DNA of 64,000 nucleotides, from positions 62,001-126,000 of the forward strand of contig JAFXQO010000074.1 of the NCBI GenBank assembly GCA_017527065.1. Reading direction: 5' to 3'. The notes under the pieces were generated by a model. The model was given only the letters and a program-made list of their open reading frames with translations. It was not told where the DNA came from and ran no database searches. Shown here one piece after another: positions 23,956-32,467 of this stretch. Both the position numbers and the translations under genes were made by a program. The stretch comes from Clostridia bacterium (lineage in GTDB: Bacteria; Bacillota; Clostridia; Christensenellales; Aristaeellaceae). Each line of letters starts with the position of its first letter. Within the stretch, counting starts at the first letter, position 1.

Positions 23956-25233
23956 TTATTTTCCGATGAACGCCCCGTTTTCAACGAGGATCTCCTGCAC
24001 TTTGCCGACGTCCACGTCCTTCACGCCCACGCCCGCCTTCGCGGCCACCGCCGCGGCCACGCCGGCCGCCTGGCCCAGCGTGGTCACGATGGGCATCACG
24101 CGGTAGCTGGCCTGGGCTTCGTGGGTGGAGGAGATGCAGCGCCCGGCCACCAGCAGGTTGTCCGCGTTTTTCGGCAGCAGGCTGCGGTAGGGAATGGTGT
24201 ACCAGGTGCCGGCGGGGAAGTAGTAATGGCTGGTGCCCGTGCCCTCCGGGTTGTGGATGTCGATGTCGTAGTTGCCCGCGGCGATGGCGTCGTCGAACTT
24301 CACGCAGTCCCGAAGGTCGGTCTCGGTGAGCAGGTATTCGCCGTCGATCATGCGGCTTTCCCGCGCGCCGATCTCGCCCGCGGAGTAGAGCAGCTGGCTG
24401 TGCTCGAAGCCGGGGCAGTTGTCGCGCAGGAAATAGTACATTTCAAACATCTGCTCCCGGGCGATCATCTCGGCCTCGGTCACGTCGAAGGGATCGGTGG
24501 GGTTGTGCTTCACCACGCGGGTGGTGTTGAAGTGCAGCACGCCGTCCACCAGCGTGTTGAAGATGAGCACGTTTTCCCTGGGATTCTTGATCTTTCCCTC
24601 GGCCTGGAACTGCTTGTATTTTTCCTGCATCGCCTGCCGGTTCTTCTGGAAGGTGGGAATGTCCACGTTGCCGATGCGGAAGCACAGGGTCATGGGCTGG
24701 CACAGCCCGTCCGGCCGGCCCAGGTGATAGGGGCAGCCCGCGGCGACGGCCAGGTCGGCGTCGCCGGTGGAGTCGATGAAGTAGCGGCCGCGGAATGTGA
24801 GCACGCCCGCCTTTGTGACCACCTTGACGGCCGTGAGGGTCTCGCCGTCCTTCTCCACGCCGCAAAGCACGGCGTGCAGCAGCGGCCGGACACCTTCCTT
24901 CATGACCAGGCGGTCGAGGGCCAGCTTAACGTATTCCTCGTGGATGTCCTCGCGCCCGTCCTTATAGCCGCCCAGTTCCTTGAGCAGGACGCGCAGCTCG
25001 CTGAAGAAGCCGCGGCTCAGCTCGAAGCGCTTCCCGTCCACCGTGGTGGAATAGGGCATGAAGGGGTTGATCAGCAGGGTGCCCGGCGCGCCGCCCAGGA
25101 AGCCCGCCTTTTCGATCAGCAGCACCTCGAGCCCCTGACGCCGGGCGGACACGGCCGCCGCCACGCCCGTGAGCCCGCCGCCCACGACGATCAGATCCCA
25201 TGTCTTTTCGGTCATTGCCTGAATGATGCTCAT
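23956..25233 (-). CDS. FAD-dependent oxidoreductase (FAD_oxidored family)
   Basis: 425 aa, soluble. The N-terminus has the dinucleotide-binding fold VVGGGLTGVAAAVSARRQGLEV followed by IEKAGFLGG, and the C-terminal half has LVAGRCISSTHEAQASYRVMPI with GQAAGVAAA, typical of the PF12831 group near fumarate-reductase-like flavoproteins. FIDSTGDADLA is also characteristic. Substrate unknown; such proteins are often found beside sugar or steroid catabolic genes, but there is no such clue here. GAGAGGATGG precedes the ATG, and a promoter lies at 25348-25376, so it can be transcribed apart from the operon upstream. Confidence 0.88.
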   Translation of the reverse strand: MSIIQAMTEKTWDLIVVGGGLTGVAAAVSARRQGLEVLLIEKAGFLGGAPGTLLINPFMPYSTTVDGKRFELSRGFFSELRVLLKELGGYKDGREDIHEEYVKLALDRLVMKEGVRPLLHAVLCGVEKDGETLTAVKVVTKAGVLTFRGRYFIDSTGDADLAVAAGCPYHLGRPDGLCQPMTLCFRIGNVDIPTFQKNRQAMQEKYKQFQAEGKIKNPRENVLIFNTLVDGVLHFNTTRVVKHNPTDPFDVTEAEMIAREQMFEMYYFLRDNCPGFEHSQLLYSAGEIGARESRMIDGEYLLTETDLRDCVKFDDAIAAGNYDIDIHNPEGTGTSHYYFPAGTWYTIPYRSLLPKNADNLLVAGRCISSTHEAQASYRVMPIVTTLGQAAGVAAAVAAKAGVGVKDVDVGKVQEILVENGAFIGK

Positions 25234-25347
25234 GGTTTTCCATCCTCTCTTTCGCCTGTCGGTCCGTCATTTCCCTTGCCCGGGCGTTGTCCCGCGCCTT
25301 CTCCCGTCCGTATCCGGCGGATATGGAAACGCCGCTACTATACCAGC

Positions 25348-25376
25348 ATTATACCAGATCGCGCATCGGCTGTAAA
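25348..25376 (-). promoter_or_regulatory. Promoter of the FAD oxidoreductase gene
   Basis: TTTACA and TATAAT with a 17-nt spacer on the minus strand, in the 171-nt gap upstream of the gene. Confidence 0.75.
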
Positions 25377-25404
25377 CGCGTATTTGACGGCGGAGCGCGG
25401 CCGC

Positions 25405-26460
25405 TTATACGCGCTCCAGTCTCTTCAATCCCTCCGCCGCGTCCTGGCCGAGGATCTCCGGCCGCTTCTCGAAATCATATTGCTCGTGAAACCGGTCCAG
25501 CGCCTTGAGAAACGCCTTCTTCCCGTGTTTTCTTATATAGAGCGACTGCGCCTTCGCCGCGCCCGCGCCGTCGTTGGAGGGAATGTAGAATCCCTTTTCG
25601 CAGGCTTCCAGGCCGTCGCATTCGTAACACCCGTCGATCCCCTTTTCCCCGCAGCATTTGGCGTTGGGGCACTGGCCGTCCGGCGAGAGGGTCGCGAAGG
25701 AGCAGGCGTTGTACGCCGTCCTGCAGGAGCCGCACCATTCGCCCAGGAAGCAGTGGTTGCAGGATAAGCCGCAGTACGCCACGGGGTCGACGCCCTTGCG
25801 CGCTTCCCTGCACAGCCTGTTCTTGATCCGGCGCATGGCCTCGATGTGCATGATCCAGTGGCGGCTGAAGGGCATGCCGATCAGCCCCCGGACGTCCTTC
25901 CCGCACCAGTAGCCGATCAGCCAGAAGGCCTTTTCGTCTTCGCTGACGCACCCGGAGGCAACCAGCCTGGCCTGGGTGTCTTCCCCGAATTTCCGCTTCA
26001 AATCGGCATACGCGAGGCCCGAAAGGATCCGGTTGGTCGACGCCATGACCTCCCCCGCGTAGCGGTAAAGCGCCCCGATGTCCAGCCGCCGGGAGAACTC
26101 CACGATCTCATCCCCGGCGAGCTCGTTTCCCGTCGTCGCGATGGGAGAACGGATGGCTTCGCGGAAGTTCCGCCCGAAGAAGACCTGTTCGTCCTCCGCG
26201 ATCATCTCGTGGGCCACGATGTCCTCGATTCGGAATATGTGCCAGATGGAATACCCCAGCGTCTTGCTGTGATAGCCGTCCGCCCCGGCGAAGGGGGCCC
26301 GGCAAAAGGCTTCGGCCGGGTAGTTCATCACGATCTGGGTGATCTGGGCGAACATCTCCTCCCTGAACGCGATGAGTTTATCAACGCCCTCCCTGAAGGT
26401 CGCCTCCTTTGAAAGCAGCGCCTTCACTTCCTTGAGCTTGTCAGACCAGCCCTTGTCCAC
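25405..26460 (-). CDS. DinB-like domain fused to a cysteine-rich DUF3795 domain
   Basis: 351 aa in two parts. Residues 1 to about 215 form a DinB/YfiT-type four-helix bundle: the start has a helix with FREEMFAQITQIVMNYP, then GYSIWHIFRIEDIVAHEM with a His suited to metal binding, and HWIMHIEAM with two more His. Residues 225-300 are a DUF3795 module with 13 or so Cys (YCGLSCNHCFLGEWCGSC, CSFA, CPNAKCC, CYECDG). DinB proteins can be thiol-dependent transferases; DUF3795 has no known role. I infer a metal- or thiol-related function. Last in a four-gene operon. Confidence 0.82.
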   Translation of the reverse strand: MDKGWSDKLKEVKALLSKEATFREGVDKLIAFREEMFAQITQIVMNYPAEAFCRAPFAGADGYHSKTLGYSIWHIFRIEDIVAHEMIAEDEQVFFGRNFREAIRSPIATTGNELAGDEIVEFSRRLDIGALYRYAGEVMASTNRILSGLAYADLKRKFGEDTQARLVASGCVSEDEKAFWLIGYWCGKDVRGLIGMPFSRHWIMHIEAMRRIKNRLCREARKGVDPVAYCGLSCNHCFLGEWCGSCRTAYNACSFATLSPDGQCPNAKCCGEKGIDGCYECDGLEACEKGFYIPSNDGAGAAKAQSLYIRKHGKKAFLKALDRFHEQYDFEKRPEILGQDAAEGLKRLERV

Positions 26461-26499
26461 TGTGATCCTCCTTCCGCCGCGCCGGCGGGCGGCTTATTA

Positions 26500-27111
26500 T
26501 CATAACCTGGCGGCCTCTCCCCGCGCGATCCGCTCCTCGACGATCTGCCGGACGGCTGCGCACCAGGCGTCCGTCCCGCGGATGTCCGCGGCGCAGTCCC
26601 GCAGGATGGCGTCGCGCTCCGCCAGGGCGGCGTCATACTGGCCCCGGGTGAGCTCGCCGGAGGCGAAGGCCGCGTCCAGCTCGTCCCGGTCGTCGACCTT
26701 GACGTCCCCCTCGGGCGAGAAGATGACGTCCAGGTACTTGTCGACATAGACCGCGACGCCCCGCGCGTCGTACTCTATTCCCTCGATGACGTCGACGTAC
26801 CAGACGGAAGGCTGATACCTTTCGTCCGCAGCGGCGGGATACCTGCTTCTTTCCGCGTCGTGGGTCCCATCCGGGAAATACTTGACCGTGATCACCCGGC
26901 TTTCATGATCCGGGACCAGCTCCAGCCAGGTCATGCCGGGGCCCGTGACCCGCACCCTGCCCGCCCGGGGCATTTCCCAGAAGGTCTCTCTGACGTCCGT
27001 ACATCGGATCAGGCAGGCCAGGCCGTGAAACAGCGGGTGGTCGACCCGCGTCTGGTAGTAGGGGAATCCCTGGAATCCCCAGGCGTCCCGGTTCAATCGC
27101 TTGCGCTTCAT
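26500..27111 (-). CDS. DUF402 protein (YgaC-like, possible nucleotide phosphatase)
   Basis: 203 aa. The C-terminal half carries the family pattern: WYVDVIEGIEYDARGVAVYV, then KYLDVIFSPEGDVKVDDRDEL, ASGELTRGQYDAAL. The acidic residues bind metal in DUF402 structures, and some members hydrolyse nucleoside di- or triphosphates. The first 90 residues are a less conserved beta-rich part. It is third in the operon, 39 nt before the DinB-DUF3795 gene and 19 nt after the alpha/beta hydrolase gene. Confidence 0.83.
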   Translation of the reverse strand: MKRKRLNRDAWGFQGFPYYQTRVDHPLFHGLACLIRCTDVRETFWEMPRAGRVRVTGPGMTWLELVPDHESRVITVKYFPDGTHDAERSRYPAAADERYQPSVWYVDVIEGIEYDARGVAVYVDKYLDVIFSPEGDVKVDDRDELDAAFASGELTRGQYDAALAERDAILRDCAADIRGTDAWCAAVRQIVEERIARGEAARL

Positions 27112-27130
27112 GACTTATCACCGCAATCGG

Positions 27131-27940
27131 TTATGGTCGTTCGAGGAAGCTGAAAACCCGATCGTAGAAGTCGCCGGCTTCTTCGTAGGCGGCGTGGCCA
27201 AGGCCGTCGTACACGTAAAGTTCGCTGCCGGGAATGCGCGCCTTCATTTCATAGGACGCGTCGATCCCCACGATTTTGTCGTCCGCCCCGCCGATGATGA
27301 GCGTGGGGCAGGCGATTTTTCCCAGCTCGTCCAGGGCGTCGAACCCGAGGATCGCTTCGGCGTTGACGAGGAACCGGTCGTAGCTGGCCGGCTTGCCCAG
27401 AAGGCCCAAAAGCGGGTAAAAGGGCCGGTACCTTTTCAGATACCGCGGGGAGTAGCTCTTTTCCGCCGTGTCGGTCATAAGACCCCTGTGGTCGCCGCGC
27501 CTGGCGTATTCGATCCAGCGGAAGACGCGGTCCTGGACGAGGGGATTAGCCCGGGGAGCCGAAACGGCGATCACCAGTTTTTCCACCAGGCCGGCGCAGT
27601 CTATGGCGAGGCGCTGGGCGATCATGCCGCCCTGGGACACGCCCAGCAGGCAGACCTTTCCCAGCCCCAGCCTTTCCAGCGCCACGGCCTGGTCGTCCGC
27701 CATGTCGCGGATGGAATAGCCCTCGGGGAGATCGTCTCTCCTGCTGAACATATAGACGGTGTATCCGCTGAAATAGCGCCGGTAGGGCAGCGACAGCGGC
27801 AGCGCCTTCTCCTTTACCGTCGCCAGTCCGTCGGACAGCCCGGGGAGCACCGCCAGCGCCTTCTCCCCGTGTCCGAAGGAGACGTAGGACATCGCCCCGC
27901 CGCCGAGCGGGACCTGCCCGCCTTTGATATTCCGGAACAC
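27131..27940 (-). CDS. Alpha/beta-fold hydrolase
   Basis: 269 aa, cytosolic. The nucleophile elbow is GVSQGGM near residue 100 with Ser as nucleophile. The acid is in LIIGGADDKIVG and the His in YDGLGHAAYEEAGD near residue 245. The lid region (YSPRYLKRYRPFYPLLG) is basic. It resembles small esterases or homoserine-acetyltransferase-like hydrolases; no specific substrate can be named. Coupled with NUDIX, DUF402 and DinB genes, which suggests a small-molecule repair or detoxification set. Confidence 0.88.
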   Translation of the reverse strand: MFRNIKGGQVPLGGGAMSYVSFGHGEKALAVLPGLSDGLATVKEKALPLSLPYRRYFSGYTVYMFSRRDDLPEGYSIRDMADDQAVALERLGLGKVCLLGVSQGGMIAQRLAIDCAGLVEKLVIAVSAPRANPLVQDRVFRWIEYARRGDHRGLMTDTAEKSYSPRYLKRYRPFYPLLGLLGKPASYDRFLVNAEAILGFDALDELGKIACPTLIIGGADDKIVGIDASYEMKARIPGSELYVYDGLGHAAYEEAGDFYDRVFSFLERP

Positions 27941-27963
27941 GCCGGCTCACTCCTCTCCCGAAT

Positions 27964-28518
27964 TCAGACGGGCAGACCCAAATGATTCCTCAGGACCCGC
28001 AATCCGCCGGCCGGCACGCAGAACCGGCGGCGGTCGGTCTGGATCTCCCGCCAGACGGTTTCCAAATCGAACCAGCGGACCTCGTCCACCTCGGACGCCT
28101 GGAGCGTCAGCGCGCTTATGTCCACCGGAGCGTCGTAGACGTAGACCCATGAGACCTCGTTGTCCCTGAACAAACGCCCGTGGAACGTCTTTTCATATCG
28201 GGTGCGAAAGATCCCGGCGAAGCGCAGCTGCCCAGGCCCGGCGGCGACGCCCAGCTCCTCCCGCAGCTCGCGCAGGGCCGAGGGCAGCGGCTCGTCCCCC
28301 GCCGGGATATGCCCCGCGGAGGATGTGTCGTATAGGCCGGGATACGACTCCTTTTCCATGCTGCGCTTCTGCAGCAGGACATCGATGCCCTCCGCGCTCC
28401 TCCGGATCACCCACACGTGGGACGTCCTGTGGCGGACGCCGTCCCTGTGGGCCTCGTCGCGGGATATTGTCTTTCCCGTCGGCATCCCGTTTTCATCCAC
28501 GATGTCAAGATACTCCAT
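27964..28518 (-). CDS. NUDIX hydrolase, isopentenyl-diphosphate isomerase-like (YfcD group)
   Basis: 184 aa. The NUDIX box reads GHIPAGDEPLPSALRELREE with LGV following, near residues 68-90: the REx2EE Glu residues bind metal. The start MEYLDIVDENGMPTGK is typical of this group, so I chose the ATG at 28518 (after GAGGTG) over the ones at 28533 and 28542. These enzymes hydrolyse nucleoside-diphosphate derivatives or related pyrophosphates. First gene of the minus-strand operon, with its promoter at 28574-28602. Confidence 0.9.
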   Translation of the reverse strand: MEYLDIVDENGMPTGKTISRDEAHRDGVRHRTSHVWVIRRSAEGIDVLLQKRSMEKESYPGLYDTSSAGHIPAGDEPLPSALRELREELGVAAGPGQLRFAGIFRTRYEKTFHGRLFRDNEVSWVYVYDAPVDISALTLQASEVDEVRWFDLETVWREIQTDRRRFCVPAGGLRVLRNHLGLPV

Positions 28519-28573
28519 ATTCACCTCGGCCATGAGCCGCATAGATTTCCGGACGGCGGCTTTGAACGCATAT

Positions 28574-28602
28574 AGTATAACCGAAATGGTTCACGTTTTC
28601 AA
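28574..28602 (-). promoter_or_regulatory. Promoter of the NUDIX operon
   Basis: TTGAAA and TATACT with a 17-nt spacer on the minus strand. Confidence 0.75.
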
Positions 28603-28716
28603 GGATTCCCGGACAAAACGGGGGAAGAAAGCCCCTTCATCTTCCCATATCATGTTTTTTGCGGGCCGTTCCCCTGCCGCCGTCAGAAAAACGGGGAGAT
28701 TGTCACGTTTTTTACC

Positions 28717-28745
28717 TTGAGTTTTTCTGGTTTTTACAGTATGCT
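28717..28745 (+). promoter_or_regulatory. Putative promoter of the glycan importer operon
   Basis: TTGAGT and TATGCT with a 17-nt spacer in an AT-rich stretch, 49 nt before the permease start. Confidence 0.5.
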
Positions 28746-28793
28746 ATGGGTGGTCGATTGTCAATGCGTTTTTCAGCGCGAGGAGGGCGGGGC

Positions 28794-29741
28794 ATGAAGA
28801 CGGCCGGTTCCATTCAGTCCCACGCCGGCGACCGGCGGCGGCATTTCTTGGCCTCCGTGCGCAAGCACAGGCTGCATCTGATCATGCTCGTGCCGGTCCT
28901 GGCGCAGTTTATCATCTTCAAATACGGGCCGCTATACGGCGTGACGCTGGCGTTCAAGGAGTTCCGCATACTGCAGGGCATCACGGGCAGCCCCTGGGTG
29001 GGGCTGGCCAATTTCCGGCGGCTGTTCACCTCCTTCGATTTCAAAAACGTGTTCGTCAACACCGTTTCCATCGCCTGCCTGAAATTCGTGTTCGGCTTTC
29101 CCGCGCCGATCATCCTGGCGCTGGCGCTGAACGAGCTGCGCTTTCCCCGCTTCAAGCGGGTGACCCAGAGCATCTCGTATCTGCCGCATTTCATCTCCTG
29201 GGTCATCCTCACGGGCATCTTCATGGAGGTGCTCTCGCCCTCCCGGGGGCCGGTGAACGCCCTCATCAAGATGCTGGGCGGGGAGCCCATCTTCTTCCTG
29301 GGCAGCCCGCGCTATTTCCGCTCCACGCTGGTCGTCACGGGCATCTAGCAGAGCGTCGGCTGGGGCTCCATCATCTACCTGGCGGCGCTGGGCGGCGTGA
29401 ACGAGGAGCTTTACGACGCGGCGCGGGTGGACGGCTGCGGCCGCTGGCGGCGCATCTGGCACGTGACGCTGCCGGGCATCCTGCCCACGGTGACCATCAT
29501 GCTGATCCTGGCCGTGGGTTCCCTGGTGGAGGACAATTTCGACCAGATCTTCAACATGCTCAACCCCGCCGTGTACTCGGTGGGCGACGTGCTGGGCACC
29601 TACATCTACCGGCAGGGCGTCACCAACATGGACTATTCCTATTCGACCGCGGCGGAGCTGTTTAGAAACCTCATCTCCCTGGCGCTGGTGGTGAGCGCGA
29701 ACTTCGTTTCCAAGCGGGTCAACGAATACGGACTCTGGTAG
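28794..29741 (+). pseudogene. Sugar ABC permease, LplB type, interrupted by an in-frame TAG
   Basis: Read through, this is a normal 315-codon LplB/YtcP-partner permease with several membrane spans, starting at the ATG at 28794 after GAGGAGGG. Landmarks: FKYGPLYGVTLAFKEF, GLANFRRLF, LALNELRF, and beyond the stop the EAA-type loop NEELYDAARVDGCGRWRRIWHVTLP. At 29346-29348 the codon after VVTGI is TAG; relatives have W there (GIWQSVGWGS), so one G-to-A change, TGG to TAG, explains it. Nothing else is damaged, which points to a recent mutation, a sequencing or assembly error, or readthrough. The fragments are 184 and about 131 codons. The operon's importer would lack one channel half if the stop is real. 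Confidence 0.85.
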
Positions 29742-29754
29742 AGGAGGCGCAGAT

Positions 29755-30672
29755 ATGAGTATGCAAAGGGCGGAGGCCAAGCCGCGCAACCGCATCTACG
29801 AGAGCCGGGGCGAGCCCTTCTTTCAGGCCGCGCTGGTGATCGTCTTCATCCTGCTCAGCGTCACCTTCCTCTATCCCTACTGGCACGTGGCGGTGACCTC
29901 CTTTACCTCGCCGGACTTCGCCTCCGCTTCAGGCTTCAAGCTGTGGCCGCGGGCGTGGTCGTGGGACGCCTACATCCATATGTTCGACGCCAGCTTCCTG
30001 TGGTCGGGGTATCTGAACACCATCAAGGTGGTGCTGCTGGGCTGGAGCTGCTCCCTCACGGGCGTCATTCTGGGCGCGTATCCCCTCTCCAAGCGCGATC
30101 TGCCGCTGCGGGGCGTGTTCACCACCATCATACTGGTCACCATGTTCGTCTCGGGCGGCATGATCCCCACCTATCTTCTGGTGAACAACACGCTGCACAT
30201 GCGCAACTCCTACTTCGCCATCATACTGCCCCACTGCATTTCGGTGACCCACGTCATCATCGCCCGGAATTACTTCATGACCCTGCCCGACGAGCTGGAG
30301 GAAGCGGCGGTGATCGACGGCGCGAATTCCTGGCAGGTGCTCACGCGGGTGATGCTGCCGCTCTCCACCCCCATTCTGGCCACCATCAGCCTGTGGGTCA
30401 TCGTGAGCAACTGGAACGCCTACTTCAACTGCCTGCTCTACATCACGGACTCCAAGAAATACGTGCTGCAGGTGGTGCTCCGGCGCATCATACTGACCGA
30501 CTCCAAGGAGATGACCGCCGCCAGCGAAGCCGTGGCCAATTCGACCGACACGGACATCGTCACGCTTCGCGCCGCCTCCATCATGCTGGCGACCATCCCC
30601 ATCATCTGCGTGTATCCCTTCCTGCAGAAGTACTTCGTGAAGGGCATGCTGATCGGCTCCCTGAAGGGATGA
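29755..30672 (+). CDS. Carbohydrate ABC permease, YtcP/AraQ type
   Basis: 305 aa, the second membrane subunit of the importer. Hydrophobic spans and the EAA loop EELEEAAVIDGANSWQVLTRV are clear, as is the family start FLYPYWHVAVTSFTSPDF. It ends with KYFVKGMLIGSLKG, typical of this group. These LplABC-type importers lack a dedicated ATPase gene in the operon and share an MsmK-like ATPase coded elsewhere; none is in the window. It begins 13 nt after the interrupted permease. Confidence 0.95.
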   Translation: MSMQRAEAKPRNRIYESRGEPFFQAALVIVFILLSVTFLYPYWHVAVTSFTSPDFASASGFKLWPRAWSWDAYIHMFDASFLWSGYLNTIKVVLLGWSCSLTGVILGAYPLSKRDLPLRGVFTTIILVTMFVSGGMIPTYLLVNNTLHMRNSYFAIILPHCISVTHVIIARNYFMTLPDELEEAAVIDGANSWQVLTRVMLPLSTPILATISLWVIVSNWNAYFNCLLYITDSKKYVLQVVLRRIILTDSKEMTAASEAVANSTDTDIVTLRAASIMLATIPIICVYPFLQKYFVKGMLIGSLKG

Positions 30673-30799
30673 GCCGCGCGCGGCGCGGCAATGGGGAAAT
30701 TGGGAATGGGGAATGAAATTGCCCGAAGCCCGTTCCGGCCCTGTGTGTTTTGATTTTTCAGCGCGGAAGCGCTGGAATATAGAGTAAGGAGGTATTCCC
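30673..30799 (+). other. Spacer with a degenerate GGAATTGGGAATG-type repeat
   Basis: Between permease and binding protein. AATGGGGAAATTGGGAATGG (30690-30709) recalls the AATTAGGAATT units of the gyrB-gyrA spacer but has no inverted partner here, so I read it as a decayed remnant. The ribosome site AAGGAGG for the binding protein lies at the end. Confidence 0.45.
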
Positions 30800-32380
30800 A
30801 TGAAGAAACTGTTTTGCCTGCTCCTGTGCCTGCTGATGGCCACGTCGGCCGTCGCGCTGGCCGACGCGGACCTGAGCGCCTACAAGTCGGACCCGGCGGA
30901 AAAGATCGAGATCGCCTGGCTGGCCGGCCACGACACCGACGCCATCCCCGAGGGCGACACCATCGTCGCCTGGCTGGAGGAGAAATTCAACGTGGACCTG
31001 AACGTGTGGTTCCTGGAGCGCGAGAACTACGACGAGCTGCTCACCACCCGCATCATCGGCGGCGAAGTGCCGGATGTGTTCATGCTGCAGAACGCCGAGC
31101 AGTTCTCCAAGTACGTGAAGCAGGGCGTCGTGATGCCGCTGCCCCTCGAGGTCGTCAAGCAGTGCATGCCCGAGAGCTACGCCTGGCTGATCGAGTATGA
31201 TCCCGGCTGCTTCAACACCGTGTCCTACGCCGGCGTGAACTACGGCCTGCCCCGCGTCAACGGCGACGGCCGCTTCAACTACGCGCCCTTCTGGCGCGCC
31301 GACTGGCTGGCGAAGTTCGGCTATACCGACGGCAAGGTGCCCATGACCCTCGAGGAGTGCGAGGAAGTGTTCTACAAGTTCGCCAACGAGGATCCTGACG
31401 GCAACGGCGAGAAGGACACCTACGCCCTGAGCAACACCGGCATGAACCCCATCTTCGGCGCCTTCGGCGCACTGCCGGATCGCTGGATCGAGGACGAGAA
31501 CGGCGATTTGGTTTACGGCGCCGTGTATCCCGGCATGAAGGACGCCCTGACGCTGCTGGCCAAGTGGTACAAGGACGGCCTGATCGATCCCGAGTTCATC
31601 ACCGGCGAGAACCAGGGCGGCTACTGGGCTCTGTCCGTGCCCTTTGAGAACGGCCAGATCGGCTTCTCCTCTTCCGGCGCGTACTATCACCTGGCGCCCG
31701 ACTTCGACGGCCCCAAGGACGAGGAGACCGGCGTGGGCGGCAACTTCCAGTACGGCCGCACCATGCGCACCTTCGCCTCCACCGTGGGCTATGAGAACAT
31801 GATCATCGGCTACAACCCCGTGGGCCCGGACGGCAAGCAGGGCGGCGAGAGCTGGGGCCTGACCACCGACGAGGCCATCGTGTTCAGCTACAAGCTGGCC
31901 GACCAGCCCGCCAAGGTCGCCCGCATCCTGGAGATCATCAACGACATCGGCTCCAACATGGAGACCTGGGAGAAGATCTGGAACTGGGATCTGGAGTCTG
32001 ATCAGTACGACTACGACGAGCTGCTGGGCTGGGTTGCCAAGGAAGGCCATGAGAAGGCCGACGAGGGCAGCCACACCAACATGTTCAACACCCTGCAGAA
32101 CCCCAACTTCGCCATGATCGCCAAGCCCGCGCAGTACAACTGGGCCATGAGCATGCCGCAGTTCCAGACCGGCGGCTACTCCAACACCATGCTGCCCATC
32201 ACCACCGCCTCCATGCCCAACTGCTGGACCAGCATGGAGACCCTGCGCCTGACCACCTACATCGGCATCATCACCGGCGAAGCGCCCGTCGAAGCCTTCG
32301 ACAGCTTCGTTGACAGCTGGTACGCCATGGGCGGCACCGCCGTCACCGAGGAAGCCAACGAGTGGTATCACTCCAGGTAA
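30800..32380 (+). CDS. Extracellular solute-binding protein of the glycan importer
   Basis: 526 aa, about the size of LplA-type oligosaccharide-binding proteins. Signal peptide MKKLFCLLLCLLMATSAVALA with an AxA site before DADLS; the two Cys lie inside the hydrophobic core and do not make a lipobox, so lipid anchoring is doubtful. The mature part has FNVDLNVWFLERENYDELL, TRIIGGEVPDVF and a Ca-loop-like DPDGNGEKDTYAL, usual in this family. AAGGAGG precedes the ATG. Substrate inferred from the GH92 gene downstream: a mannose-containing oligosaccharide. Confidence 0.93.
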   Translation: MKKLFCLLLCLLMATSAVALADADLSAYKSDPAEKIEIAWLAGHDTDAIPEGDTIVAWLEEKFNVDLNVWFLERENYDELLTTRIIGGEVPDVFMLQNAEQFSKYVKQGVVMPLPLEVVKQCMPESYAWLIEYDPGCFNTVSYAGVNYGLPRVNGDGRFNYAPFWRADWLAKFGYTDGKVPMTLEECEEVFYKFANEDPDGNGEKDTYALSNTGMNPIFGAFGALPDRWIEDENGDLVYGAVYPGMKDALTLLAKWYKDGLIDPEFITGENQGGYWALSVPFENGQIGFSSSGAYYHLAPDFDGPKDEETGVGGNFQYGRTMRTFASTVGYENMIIGYNPVGPDGKQGGESWGLTTDEAIVFSYKLADQPAKVARILEIINDIGSNMETWEKIWNWDLESDQYDYDELLGWVAKEGHEKADEGSHTNMFNTLQNPNFAMIAKPAQYNWAMSMPQFQTGGYSNTMLPITTASMPNCWTSMETLRLTTYIGIITGEAPVEAFDSFVDSWYAMGGTAVTEEANEWYHSR

Positions 32381-32401
32381 TTCATTGATCCAACGCGCTG
32401 T

Positions 32402-32426
32402 GGGGGCCGCCTTCGCGACGGCCCCT
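32402..32426 (+). terminator. Hairpin after the binding-protein gene
   Basis: GGGGCCG and CGGCCCC with a 9-nt loop and no T-tract. More likely protects the upstream mRNA than stops transcription fully. Confidence 0.45.
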
Positions 32427-32467
32427 GTTGTGCTGTCTGAACGCCGAACGGAAAGAGGGAATGAACC

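Noticed and set aside
29346..29348. TAG read as an amino acid through a changed genetic code
   Set aside because: TAG serves as a normal stop elsewhere in the window, including the end of rplV and of this permease itself.
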